A stretch of 64,000 nt of DNA from Sulfuritalea sp. (GCA_016712985.1 JADJQA010000001.1:181443-245442); one strand, 5' to 3'; shown: positions 10,757 to 20,360, counted from the first letter of the stretch. Notes: a model not told the origin generated them from the letters alone. Numbers and translations: made by a program.

Positions 10757-12231
10757 ATGGGCAAGCCCACCGGATTCCTCGAATTCAAACGCATTTCCGA
10801 GACCTACGAAAAGGCGGAAATCCGCATCCATCACTATCGCGAATTCATCCCGCGTCTGACGGATCAGCAGGCCAGTGTCCAGGGCGCCCGCTGCATGGAT
10901 TGCGGCATCCCGTTCTGTAACAACGGCTGCCCGGTGAATAACCTGATTCCGGACTGGAACGACCCGGTCAAGGGGCAAGTGGCGCGAGGCCATCGAGTCC
11001 CTGCATTCGACCAACAATTTTCCGGAATTCACCAGCCGCATCTGCCCCGCGCCTTGCGAGGCGGCGTACGCTGAATATCCCGCAAACCCCGGTCGGAATC
11101 AAATCCATCGAGCGCGCGATCATCGACAAGGCCGGCGAAAACGGCTGGGTGGTACCGCAACCGGCGACGCGCAAGACCGGCAAGAAGATTGCCATTGTCG
11201 GCTCCGGTCCCGCGGGGATGGCGGCGGCGCAACAACTGGCGCGGGTCGGCCACGCCGTCACGGTATTCGAGAAGAACGATCGCATAGGTGGCCTGGTGCG
11301 CTACGGCATTCCCGACTTCAAACTGGACAAGCGCCTGATCGACTGGCGCATGGCGCAGATGAAGGCCGAGGGCGTCAAGTTTGTCACCGGCACCATGGTG
11401 ACCGGCGCCGCCCTGCCTGCGGGCGTGGTGAATGACGCGAAGAAGACGCTCGGCGCCGAACAGTTGAAGCAGGATTTTGATGCCGTGGTGCTTGCCGGCG
11501 GCGCCGAGAATCCGCGCGATCTGCCTATCCTCGGCCGCGAACTCGAGGGTGTGCATTTCGCCCTGGAATTCCTCATCCCGCAGAACAAGGAAGTCTCCGG
11601 CGGCCGCAGGAACCCGATCTCGGTCCATGGCAAGCATGTGGTTGTGATTGGCGGCGGCGATACCGGTTCCGATTGCGTCGGCACCTCCAACCGCCACGGC
11701 GCGGCCAGCATTACCCAGATCGAATTGTTGCCGCGTCCGCCCGAGCAGGAGAACGGCGCACTGGTCTGGCCTTACTGGCCGTTACGGCTGCGCACCTCTT
11801 CGTCGCACGAAGAAGGTTGCGAGCGCGACTGGGCCATCGGCACCAAGGAATTCCTCGGCCACCAGGAGGGTCCGGATCGCGGCCGACTCAAGGCCATCAA
11901 GGCGGTTCGCCTGGAGTGGACGGACGGCAAGATGAAGGAAGTGCCCGGTTCCGAGTTCGAGATCGCCGCCGATGTCGCCCTCCTCGCCATGGGCTTCGTC
12001 AGCCCGGTGGGCGGCGTGCTCGACGCCTTTGGAGTGGACAAGGATGCGCGCGGCAATGCCAGGGCGGATACCGAAGGCGAACAGGCCTACAGCACCAATG
12101 TGCCCGGCGTGTTTGCCGCGGGCGACATGCGGCGCGGCCAGTCGCTGGTGGTCTGGGCGATTCGCGAAGGTCGCCAGTGCGCGCGCACGGTCGACCGGTT
12201 CCTGATGGGTTCCAGCGTCCTGCCCAGGTGA
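10757..12231 (+). CDS. gltD: Glutamate synthase (NADPH) small subunit, with two frameshifts
   Basis: Small GOGAT subunit: takes electrons from NADPH through FAD and two 4Fe-4S clusters to GltB. The ATG at 10757 opens MGKPTGFLEF. Cluster ligands are in CMDCGIPFCNNGCP. The first Rossmann motif is IVGSGPAGMAAA and the second VIGGGDTGSDC. Two breaks separate these parts: an extra A near 10977, after which WREAIESLHSTNNFPEF reads in another frame, and a second indel near 11066-11071, after which LNIPQTPVGIKSIE resumes. The restored protein is about 490 residues, as expected. Both breaks lie in conserved sequence, so assembly error is the simplest explanation. Confidence 0.9.
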
Positions 12232-12238
12232 CATTGCC

Positions 12239-13618
12239 GTGAACGTCGTCATACTCGCCGCGGGGCAGGGCAAGCGCATGCATTCCGATCTGCCCAAGGT
12301 GCTGCATCCCCTGGCGGGCAAGGCTCTGCTGGGACACGTGATCGACGCCGCGCGCGCGATCGGCGCCGAGAGGATCTGCGTGGTCTACGGTCACGGCGGC
12401 GAACAGGTCCGCACCGCGCTCGATGCCCCGGACATCACCTGGGCGCTGCAGGAACCGCAACTCGGCACCGGCCACGCGGTGTTGCAGGCCATGCCGGCCC
12501 TGTCCGCGGCGGCGTCGCGCCCCGCGTCTGGCGGAACCCTGGTGCTCTACGGCGATGTGCCGCTGATTCGCGCCTCGACGCTGCGCCGCCTGATCGAGGC
12601 GGCCGGCGCCAACTCGCTGGCGTTGCTTACCGCGCATCTGGACAATCCGCGGGGTTATGGCCGGATTGTCAGAGTCGGTGGCGAGGTCCAACGCATCGTC
12701 GAGGAAAAGGATGCCGATGACGCGGAGCGCGCAATTCGCGAGATCAACACCGGCATCCTCGTCGCGCCCACCGCGGCGTTGGCGCGCTGGCTGCCGACGC
12801 TGGGCAACCGCAACGTGCAAGGCGAGTACTACCTGACCGACATCGTCGCCCTGGCGGTCGCCGACGGTATGCCGATAGTTACCGCCCACCCCGATGCCGC
12901 CTGGGAAACCGAAGGGGTCAACAGCAAGCTGCAACTCGCCGAACTGGAGCGCGTGCATCAGCGCAATGTCGCCGCGAGGTTGATGGAAGCCGGCGTGACG
13001 CTTGCCGATCCGGCGCGCATCGACGTGCGCGGAGAACTGCTGTGCGGGCGCGATGTCGGCATCGACGTCAATTGCGTATTCGAAGGCCGCGTCGAACTCG
13101 CCGACCGCGTGGTCGTCGGCGCCAACTGCGTGCTGAAGAACTGCCGCATCGGCAGCGGCGCGCGGCTTGCGCCGTTCTGCCATATCGAGGATGCCATCGT
13201 CGGGCCGGACGACATCATCGGCCCTTACGCCCGGTTGCGACCCGGCACCGAACTCGGCCGCGACGTGCATATCGGCAATTTCGTCGAAGTGAAGAACTCG
13301 ACCATTGCCGATCACTCGAAGGCCAACCACCTCGCCTATGTCGGCGATGCCACCATCGGCAGCCGCGTGAATGTCGGCGCCGGCACCATCACCTGCAACT
13401 ACGACGGCGCCAACAAGTTCCGCACCGTGATCGAGGATGACGCCTTCATCGGCTCCGACACCCAGTTGGTGGCGCCTGTCACCGTCGGCCGCGGCGCCAC
13501 GTTGGGCGCCGGCACCACGCTGACGCGCAATGCCCCGCCCGATCAACTGACTGTTTCACGCGCAAAGCAGGTATCGATCGCCGGCTGGAAGCGGCCGGTC
13601 AAACAGAAGAAGGGATAG
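12239..13618 (+). CDS. glmU: Bifunctional N-acetylglucosamine-1-phosphate uridyltransferase / glucosamine-1-phosphate acetyltransferase
   Basis: Makes UDP-GlcNAc from GlcN-1-P by acetylation and then uridylylation, feeding peptidoglycan and LPS synthesis. The 459-residue length is normal. The N-terminal nucleotidyltransferase motif is LAAGQGKRMHSDLPKVLH; GYGRIVR and EGEYYLTD-type motifs (here QGEYYLTD) follow, and the C-terminal half is a left-handed beta-helix of hexapeptide repeats ending with the acetyltransferase motif NVGAGTITCNYDG. It starts with GTG at 12239, 8 bases after gltD, and is 3 bases from glmS. Confidence 0.95.
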   Translation: MNVVILAAGQGKRMHSDLPKVLHPLAGKALLGHVIDAARAIGAERICVVYGHGGEQVRTALDAPDITWALQEPQLGTGHAVLQAMPALSAAASRPASGGTLVLYGDVPLIRASTLRRLIEAAGANSLALLTAHLDNPRGYGRIVRVGGEVQRIVEEKDADDAERAIREINTGILVAPTAALARWLPTLGNRNVQGEYYLTDIVALAVADGMPIVTAHPDAAWETEGVNSKLQLAELERVHQRNVAARLMEAGVTLADPARIDVRGELLCGRDVGIDVNCVFEGRVELADRVVVGANCVLKNCRIGSGARLAPFCHIEDAIVGPDDIIGPYARLRPGTELGRDVHIGNFVEVKNSTIADHSKANHLAYVGDATIGSRVNVGAGTITCNYDGANKFRTVIEDDAFIGSDTQLVAPVTVGRGATLGAGTTLTRNAPPDQLTVSRAKQVSIAGWKRPVKQKKG

Positions 13619-13620
13619 CC

Positions 13621-15477
13621 ATGTGCGGTATCGTCGCGGCGGTTTCCGGGTTCAATGTCGTTCCAGTTCTCATTGAAGGCCTCAGAAAGCTCGAGTATCG
13701 CGGCTACGACTCCGCCGGCTTGGCCCTGCTCAATCCGACCCTGACGCGTCTGCGCAGCGTCGGTCGCGTCGCCGAACTGGCGGCGCAGGCCGAAGGGCAG
13801 GTGGCGCACCACGGCATTGCCCATACCCGCTGGGCGACCCATGGCGTGCCCTCCGAGCGCAACGCCCATCCGCATGTCTCCGCCGGACTCGCCGTGGTGC
13901 ATAACGGCATCATCGAGAACTACGCCGAGCTGAAGCAGGCGCTGATGGCAGACGGCTATGTGTTCACCTCCGATACCGACACCGAAGTCATTGCCCATCT
14001 GATCCAGCAAACGCTGAAGTCGACCCCGGAGCTGTTCGCCGCGGTGCGCATCGCGACGGCGCGCCTGGTCGGCGCCTATGCCATTGCGGTGTTGCGGGAG
14101 TGGGACGACTGCATCGTGGTCGCGCGTCATGGCGCACCGCTGTTGCTGGGGCTGGGCGAGGGAGAAAATGGCGGCAACTATGCCGCGTCGGATGCCTCGG
14201 CCCTGCTGCAGGTCACGCGCCGCATGATCTATCTGGAGGACGGCGATGTCGCCGAACTCCGGCGCGATGGAATCCGGATAGTCGGCGCCGACGGCACGGC
14301 GGCAAACGTGCCCGCAGACCGTCCTGTGCATCAAAGCACGCTCTCGGCGAACGACGTCGAGCTGGGCGACTACCGGCATTACATGCAGAAGGAGATCTTC
14401 GAGCAGCCGCAGGCCCTGGCCGCCACGCTGGAAATGATCGGCGGCGCGCAAGCCCTGACGCCCAACCTGTTCGGCGTGGCCGGCCCGCAGATGCTGCACG
14501 ACGTACCCTCGGTGCTGATCCTCGCCTGCGGCACCAGCTATCACGCCGGCCTCGTCGCGCGCTACTGGATCGAGCAACTGGCGGGCATCGCGTGCAAGGT
14601 CGAGATCGCCAGCGAATATCGCTACCGCGTCTCGGTACCGAACCCGCAGCAACTGGTCGTCGCGATTTCCCAGTCCGGCGAAACCGCCGACACGCTGGCC
14701 TCGGTCAAGCATGCCAAGGCGCTGGGCATGGGGCGCACGCTGGCAATCTGCAATGTCGCCGAATCGGCCATCGTGCGCGAATGCGCCTTGCGCTTCCTGA
14801 CCCGTGCCGGCCCCGAGATCGGCGTCGCCTCGACCAAGGCCTTCACCACCCAGTTGGCTGCGCTGTTCCTGCTGGCGGTGACGCTCGCCAAACAATCCGG
14901 GCGCCTGACGCCGGAGCAGGAAGCCGGACACCTGGCGGCACTGCGCCACCTGCCGGTGGCGGTGCAGAAAGTGCTGGCACTCGAACCCAGGATCCAGGCC
15001 TGGGCCGCGCGCTTCGCCGACAAGCAGCATGCCTTGTTCCTCGGCCGCGGTCCGCACTATCCGATCGCGCTGGAAGGCGCGCTGAAGCTCAAGGAGATTT
15101 CCTACATCCATGCCGAGGGCTATCCGGCGGGCGAACTCAAGCACGGTCCGCTGGCGCTGGTGGACAAGGACATGCCGGTCGTCAGCGTCGCGCCCAACGA
15201 TGCCCTGCTGGAAAAGCTCAAGTCCAACCTCAAGGAAGTCGCCGCCCGCGGTGGCGAGCTCTACGTCTTCGCCGACGCGGATTCGGCTGTAGACGAAGAA
15301 GCGGGGGTGCACGTGCTGCGCCTGCCCGAGCACTACGGCCTGCTGTCGCCGGTGCTGCATGTCGTGCCGCTGCAATTGCTGTCCTACCACGCGGCGCTGG
15401 TCAAAGGCACGGACCCTTCGACAAGCTCAGGGCGAACGATCAGTTACCTCAAAAAGTTCGCGCCAGTCGGCCGGTAA
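13621..15477 (+). CDS. glmS: Glutamine-fructose-6-phosphate aminotransferase with an abnormal C-terminus
   Basis: Makes glucosamine-6-phosphate from fructose-6-phosphate and glutamine. The protein starts MCGIV, exposing the catalytic Cys2, and has the glutaminase domain (about 1-240) and two SIS domains (about 290-610) with GTSYHAG, SQSGETADT and the catalytic ETASTKAF-type motif (here IGVASTKAFTTQ). The end is odd: after LVKGTD the family's tail, KPRNLAKSVTVE or close, is missing and replaced by a sequence encoded by a dispersed repeat (15414-15438) plus unrelated codons. In E. coli that tail carries the catalytic Lys603. The tail swap could be a real rearrangement that damages the enzyme. 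Confidence 0.92.
   Translation: MCGIVAAVSGFNVVPVLIEGLRKLEYRGYDSAGLALLNPTLTRLRSVGRVAELAAQAEGQVAHHGIAHTRWATHGVPSERNAHPHVSAGLAVVHNGIIENYAELKQALMADGYVFTSDTDTEVIAHLIQQTLKSTPELFAAVRIATARLVGAYAIAVLREWDDCIVVARHGAPLLLGLGEGENGGNYAASDASALLQVTRRMIYLEDGDVAELRRDGIRIVGADGTAANVPADRPVHQSTLSANDVELGDYRHYMQKEIFEQPQALAATLEMIGGAQALTPNLFGVAGPQMLHDVPSVLILACGTSYHAGLVARYWIEQLAGIACKVEIASEYRYRVSVPNPQQLVVAISQSGETADTLASVKHAKALGMGRTLAICNVAESAIVRECALRFLTRAGPEIGVASTKAFTTQLAALFLLAVTLAKQSGRLTPEQEAGHLAALRHLPVAVQKVLALEPRIQAWAARFADKQHALFLGRGPHYPIALEGALKLKEISYIHAEGYPAGELKHGPLALVDKDMPVVSVAPNDALLEKLKSNLKEVAARGGELYVFADADSAVDEEAGVHVLRLPEHYGLLSPVLHVVPLQLLSYHAALVKGTDPSTSSGRTISYLKKFAPVGR
15414..15438. repeat. Short dispersed repeat (TTCGACAAGCTCAGGGCGAACG type) at the glmS 3' end
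   Basis: The core TTCGACAAGCTCAGGGCG lies inside the last codons of glmS. A second copy of the same type, TTCGACAGGCTCACCACG, sits at 53137-53154 between ispB and algR. Short repeats of this consensus are scattered through many proteobacterial genomes, usually between genes. Confidence 0.75.
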
Positions 15478-15598
15478 TGGATGCCGGATTCTGTCGGCAG
15501 TCGAGAAAGTAGTCCCCGATGCCGGCCTGCTGCTTCTCGTAGAACGCATATCCTTCCAGCAGATCGGTTTCTGCCGAACGAGTAATCGCGACTCGCAT
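15449..15598 (-). pseudogene. Truncated ParE/RelE-family toxin
   Basis: The N-terminal half of a ParE/RelE-superfamily toxin: MRVAITRSAETDLLEGYAFYEKQ followed by GIGDYFLD (given in parts). A full member has about 90-100 residues; this one loses homology after about 33 residues and stops at 49. The ATG overlaps the antitoxin stop (ATGA on the minus strand), the standard antitoxin-toxin arrangement. Its 3' end abuts the altered 3' end of glmS, so one deletion or repeat-mediated event probably removed both gene ends. A toxin without its C-terminal half should be inactive (inference). Confidence 0.7.
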
Positions 15599-15822
15599 CA
15601 CCCGTTCTTGATTTGTGCGCGGATCCGCTGTTTGGCTTCGCTCCAGGGCGTTACGGTTTCTTCGCCGGCAGCCAGTCGGCGCAGCCGCTCGGCGAGAACA
15701 TCGCCGTGCCATGCAGGTGAACTTGCGTCGTCCTTCGCCTCAAGGCTAAACGAGTCCCAAAGCGACTCCATCAACCGGAGTTTTTCCGTGACGGGCATGG
15801 CGGCGATATCGATTGAGGTCAT
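15598..15822 (-). CDS. Addiction-module antitoxin component (RelB/ParD-like)
   Basis: A 74-residue protein, MTSIDIAAMPVTEKLRLM onward, with the pattern of putative addiction-module components (family related to TIGR02574): an N-terminal helix with EKLRLMESLWDSF and a basic, Trp-containing tail (TPWSEAKQRIRAQI). Its TGA overlaps the toxin ATG. The upstream region (15823-16038) carries no gene I can support. Because the partner toxin is truncated, the antitoxin may persist as a relic or act on other toxins. Confidence 0.7.
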   Translation of the reverse strand: MTSIDIAAMPVTEKLRLMESLWDSFSLEAKDDASSPAWHGDVLAERLRRLAAGEETVTPWSEAKQRIRAQIKNG

Positions 15823-16038
15823 GGCATCTCTCGGCTGAGTTTGTGAAGACCCGCTCATGCTAACCAAAGCGGGGAAGTTCTGCCGGCCGGAGAAGGCTCC
15901 CAGTGAGTGGGACGCACGGCGCTGGCGGTGGCGGGACGGCGCATCAATCCAGCCCACCTCGACTCGGCGGTGTGTAGTATGCGCATCATCGACAGGGCGG
16001 ACATCTCCAGGCCGGGTTGAAGTGAACGGAGGGCAGCC

Positions 16039-16409
16039 ATGAAATATCCGATTGCCATTGAACCGGGCGACGCCGATCACGCCTTTGGCGTTGTCGTGCC
16101 GGACCTGCCCGGCTGTTTCTCGGCCGGCGATACGCTGGATGAAGCCATCGAACTCTGGTTGGAGACGGTGATTGACGACGGCGGCGCGGTGCCCGAACCC
16201 CGGCCGATCGCCGCACACATCAAGCCATGCCGGAGTTTGCCGGCTGGGTCTGGGCAGTGGTCAGCGTCGATCTGGCGACTTTGTCCGACAAGGCGGAACG
16301 GGTGAACATCACCCTTCCTGCCCGCGTGCTGCGCAGGATCGATGCCGCGGCCAAAGCGGCCGGCGAATCGCGCTCCGGATTCATCGCGCATCTGGCGCTG
16401 CGGGGCTAA
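16039..16409 (+). pseudogene. HicB-family antitoxin, frameshifted and internally shortened
   Basis: The first part, MKYPIAIEPGDADHAFGV then VVPDLPGCFSAGDTLDEA, is the HicB partial RNase-H fold; the second part, PEFAGWVWAVVSVDL then ERVNITLPARVLRRID, is the ribbon-helix-helix DNA-binding end. They lie in different frames that change near 16225, and the segment after TLDEA is about seven residues shorter than usual. No intact hicA toxin gene precedes it. A Shine-Dalgarno-like GGAGG lies just upstream of the ATG at 16039. The change of frame may be a real lesion or a sequencing error. Confidence 0.65.
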
Positions 16410-16454
16410 CGCCGGGCCATTTTTCCCCATGCAGAACTCTGGTGCGACTGTAGA

Positions 16455-16889
16455 TAGTGCCTGACCGAAAATTAAGCCGCAGCAGCAAAAGGATCCAGTC
16501 ATTCTTGCGCGTGCCGAAGAATGTACGGCGGAGGGGTCAACGTGGCTGGGAGCGGAAATGCCAGTCTGATTTCCGATAACGGAGGATCTTCGCGCCAGAA
16601 GCGGAGCGGAATCGGACGATGAATTTCTTCCTTTCCGTTTGAAAACGGCGCAGGACACCAGAAAAGGTCGGCGAAGTCCTGCTTGGGCGTTGCCTTGACT
16701 CTTTCGTGGTTGAGACGAATGTGCATTACCCGACCGATACCAGCCTGCTCTTTGACGCCATACCGGCATCTTTGCCCGCGACCGATGGAAAACAGTCAGC
16801 ACAACGACGGTCGGACGATAAACCTCATGACAATCGGGACGTTCATGGCGGGGCTCTCGCCAGAAAACGGGGTTTTCGGTCAGGCACTA
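16455..16889 (+). mobile_element. 435-bp element with perfect 17-bp terminal inverted repeats, IS remnant
   Basis: TAGTGCCTGACCGAAAA at 16455-16471 is matched by its exact reverse complement at 16873-16889. Between them is only a fragment of transposase-like coding (VVETNVHYPTDTSLLFDAI, about 16703-16760), so the element is an internally deleted, non-autonomous derivative. The last roughly 135 bases (about 16757-16892) recur in inverted orientation at about 41933-42068, where the same terminal repeat starts at 41936. The coding fragment resembles transposases I would place near the ISNCY group, but the family assignment is tentative. The 45 bases between 16410 and 16454 hold nothing recognisable. 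Confidence 0.75.
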
Positions 16890-16949
16890 GCTATTGCAGA
16901 GTGAGGGAACACCCCCTCCCGCAAGAGGCGAAGGTATGCACACACCCTC

Positions 16950-17820
16950 ACCGCCGCAGCCCCCCGCCCCCCCCGCCCCGGAGGGGCCGCGCGCCCCGGG
17001 GGAGGCCCGCGCGGCCGCCGGGCGGGGGGCTCCCGCGCCCGCCCCCCGGGCCCGCCCGCCGGCGGGGGGGGGGAGCCCCCCCGCCCGGACCCCCCGACCG
17101 CCCCCGGACGGAGGCCGGCGACGCGCCCTCTCGGGCGGGCCGGGCCCCCGGTCCGCCCCGGCCAGGGCGGCCGGGCCCCCGCCGGCCCGGCGCTCGGGCC
17201 GGCCGGAGCCGCGCCGGCCGCCCGCCGCGCTGCCCCCGGCCGCCGCCCCGGGCGGGGCGCCGGCCTCCCCGCGGACGGGCCGCCCCCCCGGGCCGGCCCC
17301 CGGCCCGCCCCCCCGCCGCGGCGGACCGCCCGCCGCCGCCGCGGCGCGGGCCGCCCTCTTCGCCCGCCGGAGCGGCCCGGAGGCGCGCCGGCGGGGCGGG
17401 GGGGCCGGGGGCGCGGGGCGGCCGCCCGGGGGGCCGCCCCCGCGCGCGGCCGCGCGGCGCCGCCGGGGCCCGCGCCCCCGGGCCGGGGGCCGCGGCGCCG
17501 CGCGGCCGCCGCCCCCCCCCCCCCCGGTCGGGTTGGCCCCCCCGGGAGCGCGCGGCGACGGGGCGCCCCCGGCGTCCCCCCCGCCGCCGCCCCGCCGCCG
17601 CCCGCAGCCGAGGGGGACGGCCGGCCCGGGGCCGCCGCCCCGGCGCGCCCGCGGGCGACGCGCCCGCGGCCGCCGGCCCCGCGGCCGGCTGTTCCCCGCC
17701 GCCGGCCGCGCGGCCGCGCCCCGCGCCGCCCCCCCGCGGCCCCGGCAGGCCGCGCCCGCGGCGGGGCCCGCGCCCGCGCCCCCCCCCCCCGAGCGGACCC
17801 CAGCCGGGGCCTCCCGCGCT
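16950..17820. other. Nearly A/T-free block with long G and C runs
   Basis: For roughly 870 bases the sequence is almost only G and C; for example 17401-17520 contains no A or T at all, and homopolymers of 8-13 C or G occur. Ordinary genes on both sides have normal composition. Long frames cross this block only because stop codons need A and T; their products are Pro/Ala/Arg/Gly-rich and I do not call them genes. A corrupted consensus across a repeat (an IS21-type copy follows) is the likeliest explanation; a truly GC-saturated locus cannot be excluded. Confidence 0.6.
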
Positions 17821-17849
17821 ATCTCAGGTCCGCCTTCGCGTGCCCGGGG

Positions 17850-19680
17850 AATGTTTCCCGCATGGGTGGGTTGCTCGCTGCCGAATACGAAGGGGGGTGT
17901 CTTCAGTCGCTCCCCCGCTGGGTGCCGCAGGGGGCCGGCTGCGCGCTCACGCCGGGCGCGCCAATTTCTATGTCTTTGCCCCGGCGTCCCGCCCGCCCTC
18001 GCCGCGTCGCGTGCGGTGGGCGGGCGGGCCTCCCCGCGCGGTGCGCCGGCTTGGTGCTGGCCTCTTCGCGGCGCCTGTTCATCCAGTATTCCCGCGCTTC
18101 GGGCGGCGGGCGGCAGTTCCTGCTGGAGGCGGTGCGCTTCATGGACGGCGCCTGTGGTCGCTGCGTGATCGACAACAGCAGTGTCATTCTCGCCGGCGGC
18201 GCCAGCGCGTACGTCATCGCACCGGGTGGCGGCGTTTGCCGCCTGCCGCAGGGTTCCCGTTCTGGCCCACCGCGTCGGCGACCCCGATCGCAAGGGGCGG
18301 ATCGAGAGGAATTTCGCGTTCGTTGAATCCAATTTCCTGCCGGCACGGGGTTCCGCCGCTTCGCCGGTCTCGGCGTGCAGGCACGACGAATAGTGCCAGC
18401 AGGTGGCAATGCCCGCCTCAGCCGGGCCTGGGGTCATCACGGAAACCGCGTCGTGCTGGAGAGCCGTCGTGCGCCTTGCGGTGGTTCTGCCTCCGGTGCG
18501 CGCACGCTCGGGCGCGTGGTCGTCTCAGCGCTTGTCTCGCTCGTACCGCCGCTTTCCGGTTCCCGGCGTCTGGTCGGGCAGGCGGTGCGCTCTACAAGTT
18601 CCCCGCCGGGTGCGGTCCCTCGTAACCACGCGGCGGTGGCGCGCTCTGCCGCGTGTCGGCAAACGCGTGTCCGCGTCCCGTCCGGGGCATCATCACGCGC
18701 CGATCCGGGCGCCTCGCCTGCCGGCTCTGGAACTCCAGTTGCGCCAAGAGGCGCCCGAACTCGCGGCGTATGTCCGCGCCCTCAAACAACGGGGTCAGGG
18801 GCGCGGCCTGCGCGTAACGCGTTTGTCTGCAGCGCACCTATCCGGCGGGGGGGCCTTCACGGCGGCAGTCCGCCGGGCGGCCCACCTATAAAGCATACGT
18901 CTGGGCCGTCTTGAGAAACTCATCGCACGGCCGTGGCCCGGCCCGTTTTCTTCGCCACAGGGATGAGGTGCGTGAGGCGCTCCTGCCCAACTCGCGGCCT
19001 TTGCGCGCTTGCCCGGCTCGCCGCTTTGTCCTCGAGGGACTGGCGCGCGCGGGCCTGGGGCCGGTGGTCGGGGTGTCGGCGTCCTGTTCGCCGCACAGTC
19101 GCTCCTGCCGCGAGGGGCGCGGCGCTGCTGGCCAGGCGAAACTGCACGGCCGTGGCGCTGGCGCCTTTCCGGCCTGGCGCGTCAGCCCAGCTCGTCGCGC
19201 CCAGTCCGGGCCTGGCCGGTCTGGGTTCCTGCGTCGTCATGAACATCCTGTCATCGGTCCGCCGGGGCAGGCTGGCCGGTTCGCGTCGCTCTGCTGCGCG
19301 GGGCGTGTCTCTCCGTCTCGGTCGCTTCTATAACGCAGGTCCTCTCGTGAACTGTATGCTTCGCTGGCAGTCGCTCCACCACCAAACTGCTGGTTCTTCG
19401 GCGCGAATTCAGCCGCTGGTGATTGATAGGCTGAATATCTGTCCCTCAAGCCCAAAACAGTCAATGCGTTCTTCCGCCTCTGGTCGGCGCTATGACCGCG
19501 CATCGCCATCACGACGACAGAATGCCAGGCCGGCCGCTGGTTCCGCTGTTCAACAACAAGCCTCTGGTCGATGCGCTGATCGATCGCTTCCAGCATCACT
19601 GCATTACCTTGCGCATCGACGGGCCCTCCTTGCGCACCTCCGCTCCCGCTACCAAAGCGCACGACAAGAAGGCGTCCTGA
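17850..19680 (+). mobile_element. Shattered IS21-type element (istA and istB fragments)
   Basis: Scattered over several frames are pieces of an IstA transposase: GACGRCVIDNSSVI (about 18148-18190), LAHRVGDPDRKGRIERNF with VESNFLPAR (about 18255-18350), and the C-terminal stretch HHHAPIRAPRLPALELQL with EAPELAAYVRALKQRG (about 18690-18800). Near 19522-19680 a stretch NKPLVDALIDRFQHHCIT with IDGPSLR resembles the end of an IstB-type ATPase. Order and strand fit istA then istB. Reading frame changes about every 50-100 bases, and the sequence is more GC-rich at the left end. I see no intact gene in 17820-20408. Confidence 0.6.
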
Positions 19681-20029
19681 GCGTCTTCACCTCCGTTCAG
19701 GCGGCGAACTGAACCGCCGCCGCGGGGCGCCGCCCCGCACCCCGCACTCGCCGTGAGGCAACCCCCGGGGATGGAAAAACCCCCATCCCCGGCCGTTGCC
19801 GCGAGCGTATCCGCCGTCCAAGGCGTCAAGGGGCTTTCGCGGCATAAACGCGCGAGGCAGAATGACCTCTCTACTCCCCCCGTTTCAGGTCGCTCGCATT
19901 GTTACGGTCCCTTGCCCCTTTCGGCTAACTGCCGCGCGCCCGCAGGTCGCTTTGCCGCCGGCACGGGGTCAGGTTTCGCGAGCGGTGGGGCAATCTCGCA
20001 AATGACTGATTTTTCCCTCCCCCCTTGTG

Positions 20030-20360
20030 GCTGGCGTATGCACACATCTCTCCCGTCATTCCGGCGCAGGCCGGAATCTAGTGGACGGGGACCGCAAAAC
20101 ATCGATTTACCCTGTATGTTTTGGCTTTTCTTGCCGAAGACCGTCCCGAAGTCCATCGCCTCAGCCCTTCTGGACCCCGGCTTTCGCCGGGGAGACGGTG
20201 CCGTTGAGATGTGTGCATACGGTAGCCCCTTGTGGGAGCGGGGCCGGGGGAGCGGGCGCGCGAGGAAGAATCAACGGCTTACCCCTCTCCCTAACCCTCT
20301 CCCGAAAGGGGAGACGGAACTTGTGTGCATACGGCAGCCCGCAAGGGGCGAGGGGAGAAG
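20030..20360. repeat. Cluster of short palindromic intergenic repeats
   Basis: Several repeat types are packed here: GTATGCACACA at about 20035 and its reverse complement at about 20210 and 20322 (also at 16934); an ATTCCGGCGCAGGCCGGAAT palindrome near 20061; GGACCCCGGCTTTCGCCGGGG near 20171 (one base over a 20-mer, so shown here only as the arms CCCCGG/CCGGGG); and the CCCTCTCCCTAACCCTCTCC type near 20284. These resemble REP/MITE-like intergenic units common in proteobacteria. The stretch 19681-20408 has no gene I can support. Confidence 0.6.

Noticed and set aside
15990..16030. HLQAGLK before a stop, directly upstream of HicB, similar to a HicA C-terminus
   Set aside because: Only seven residues match and no HicA N-terminal or dsRBD-like part is readable upstream.
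16706..18625. Very long open frames on both strands across the A/T-poor block
   Set aside because: Stop codons need A and T, so frames stay open by composition alone. Predicted products are Pro/Ala/Arg/Gly-rich and match nothing; overlapping frames on both strands are equally open.
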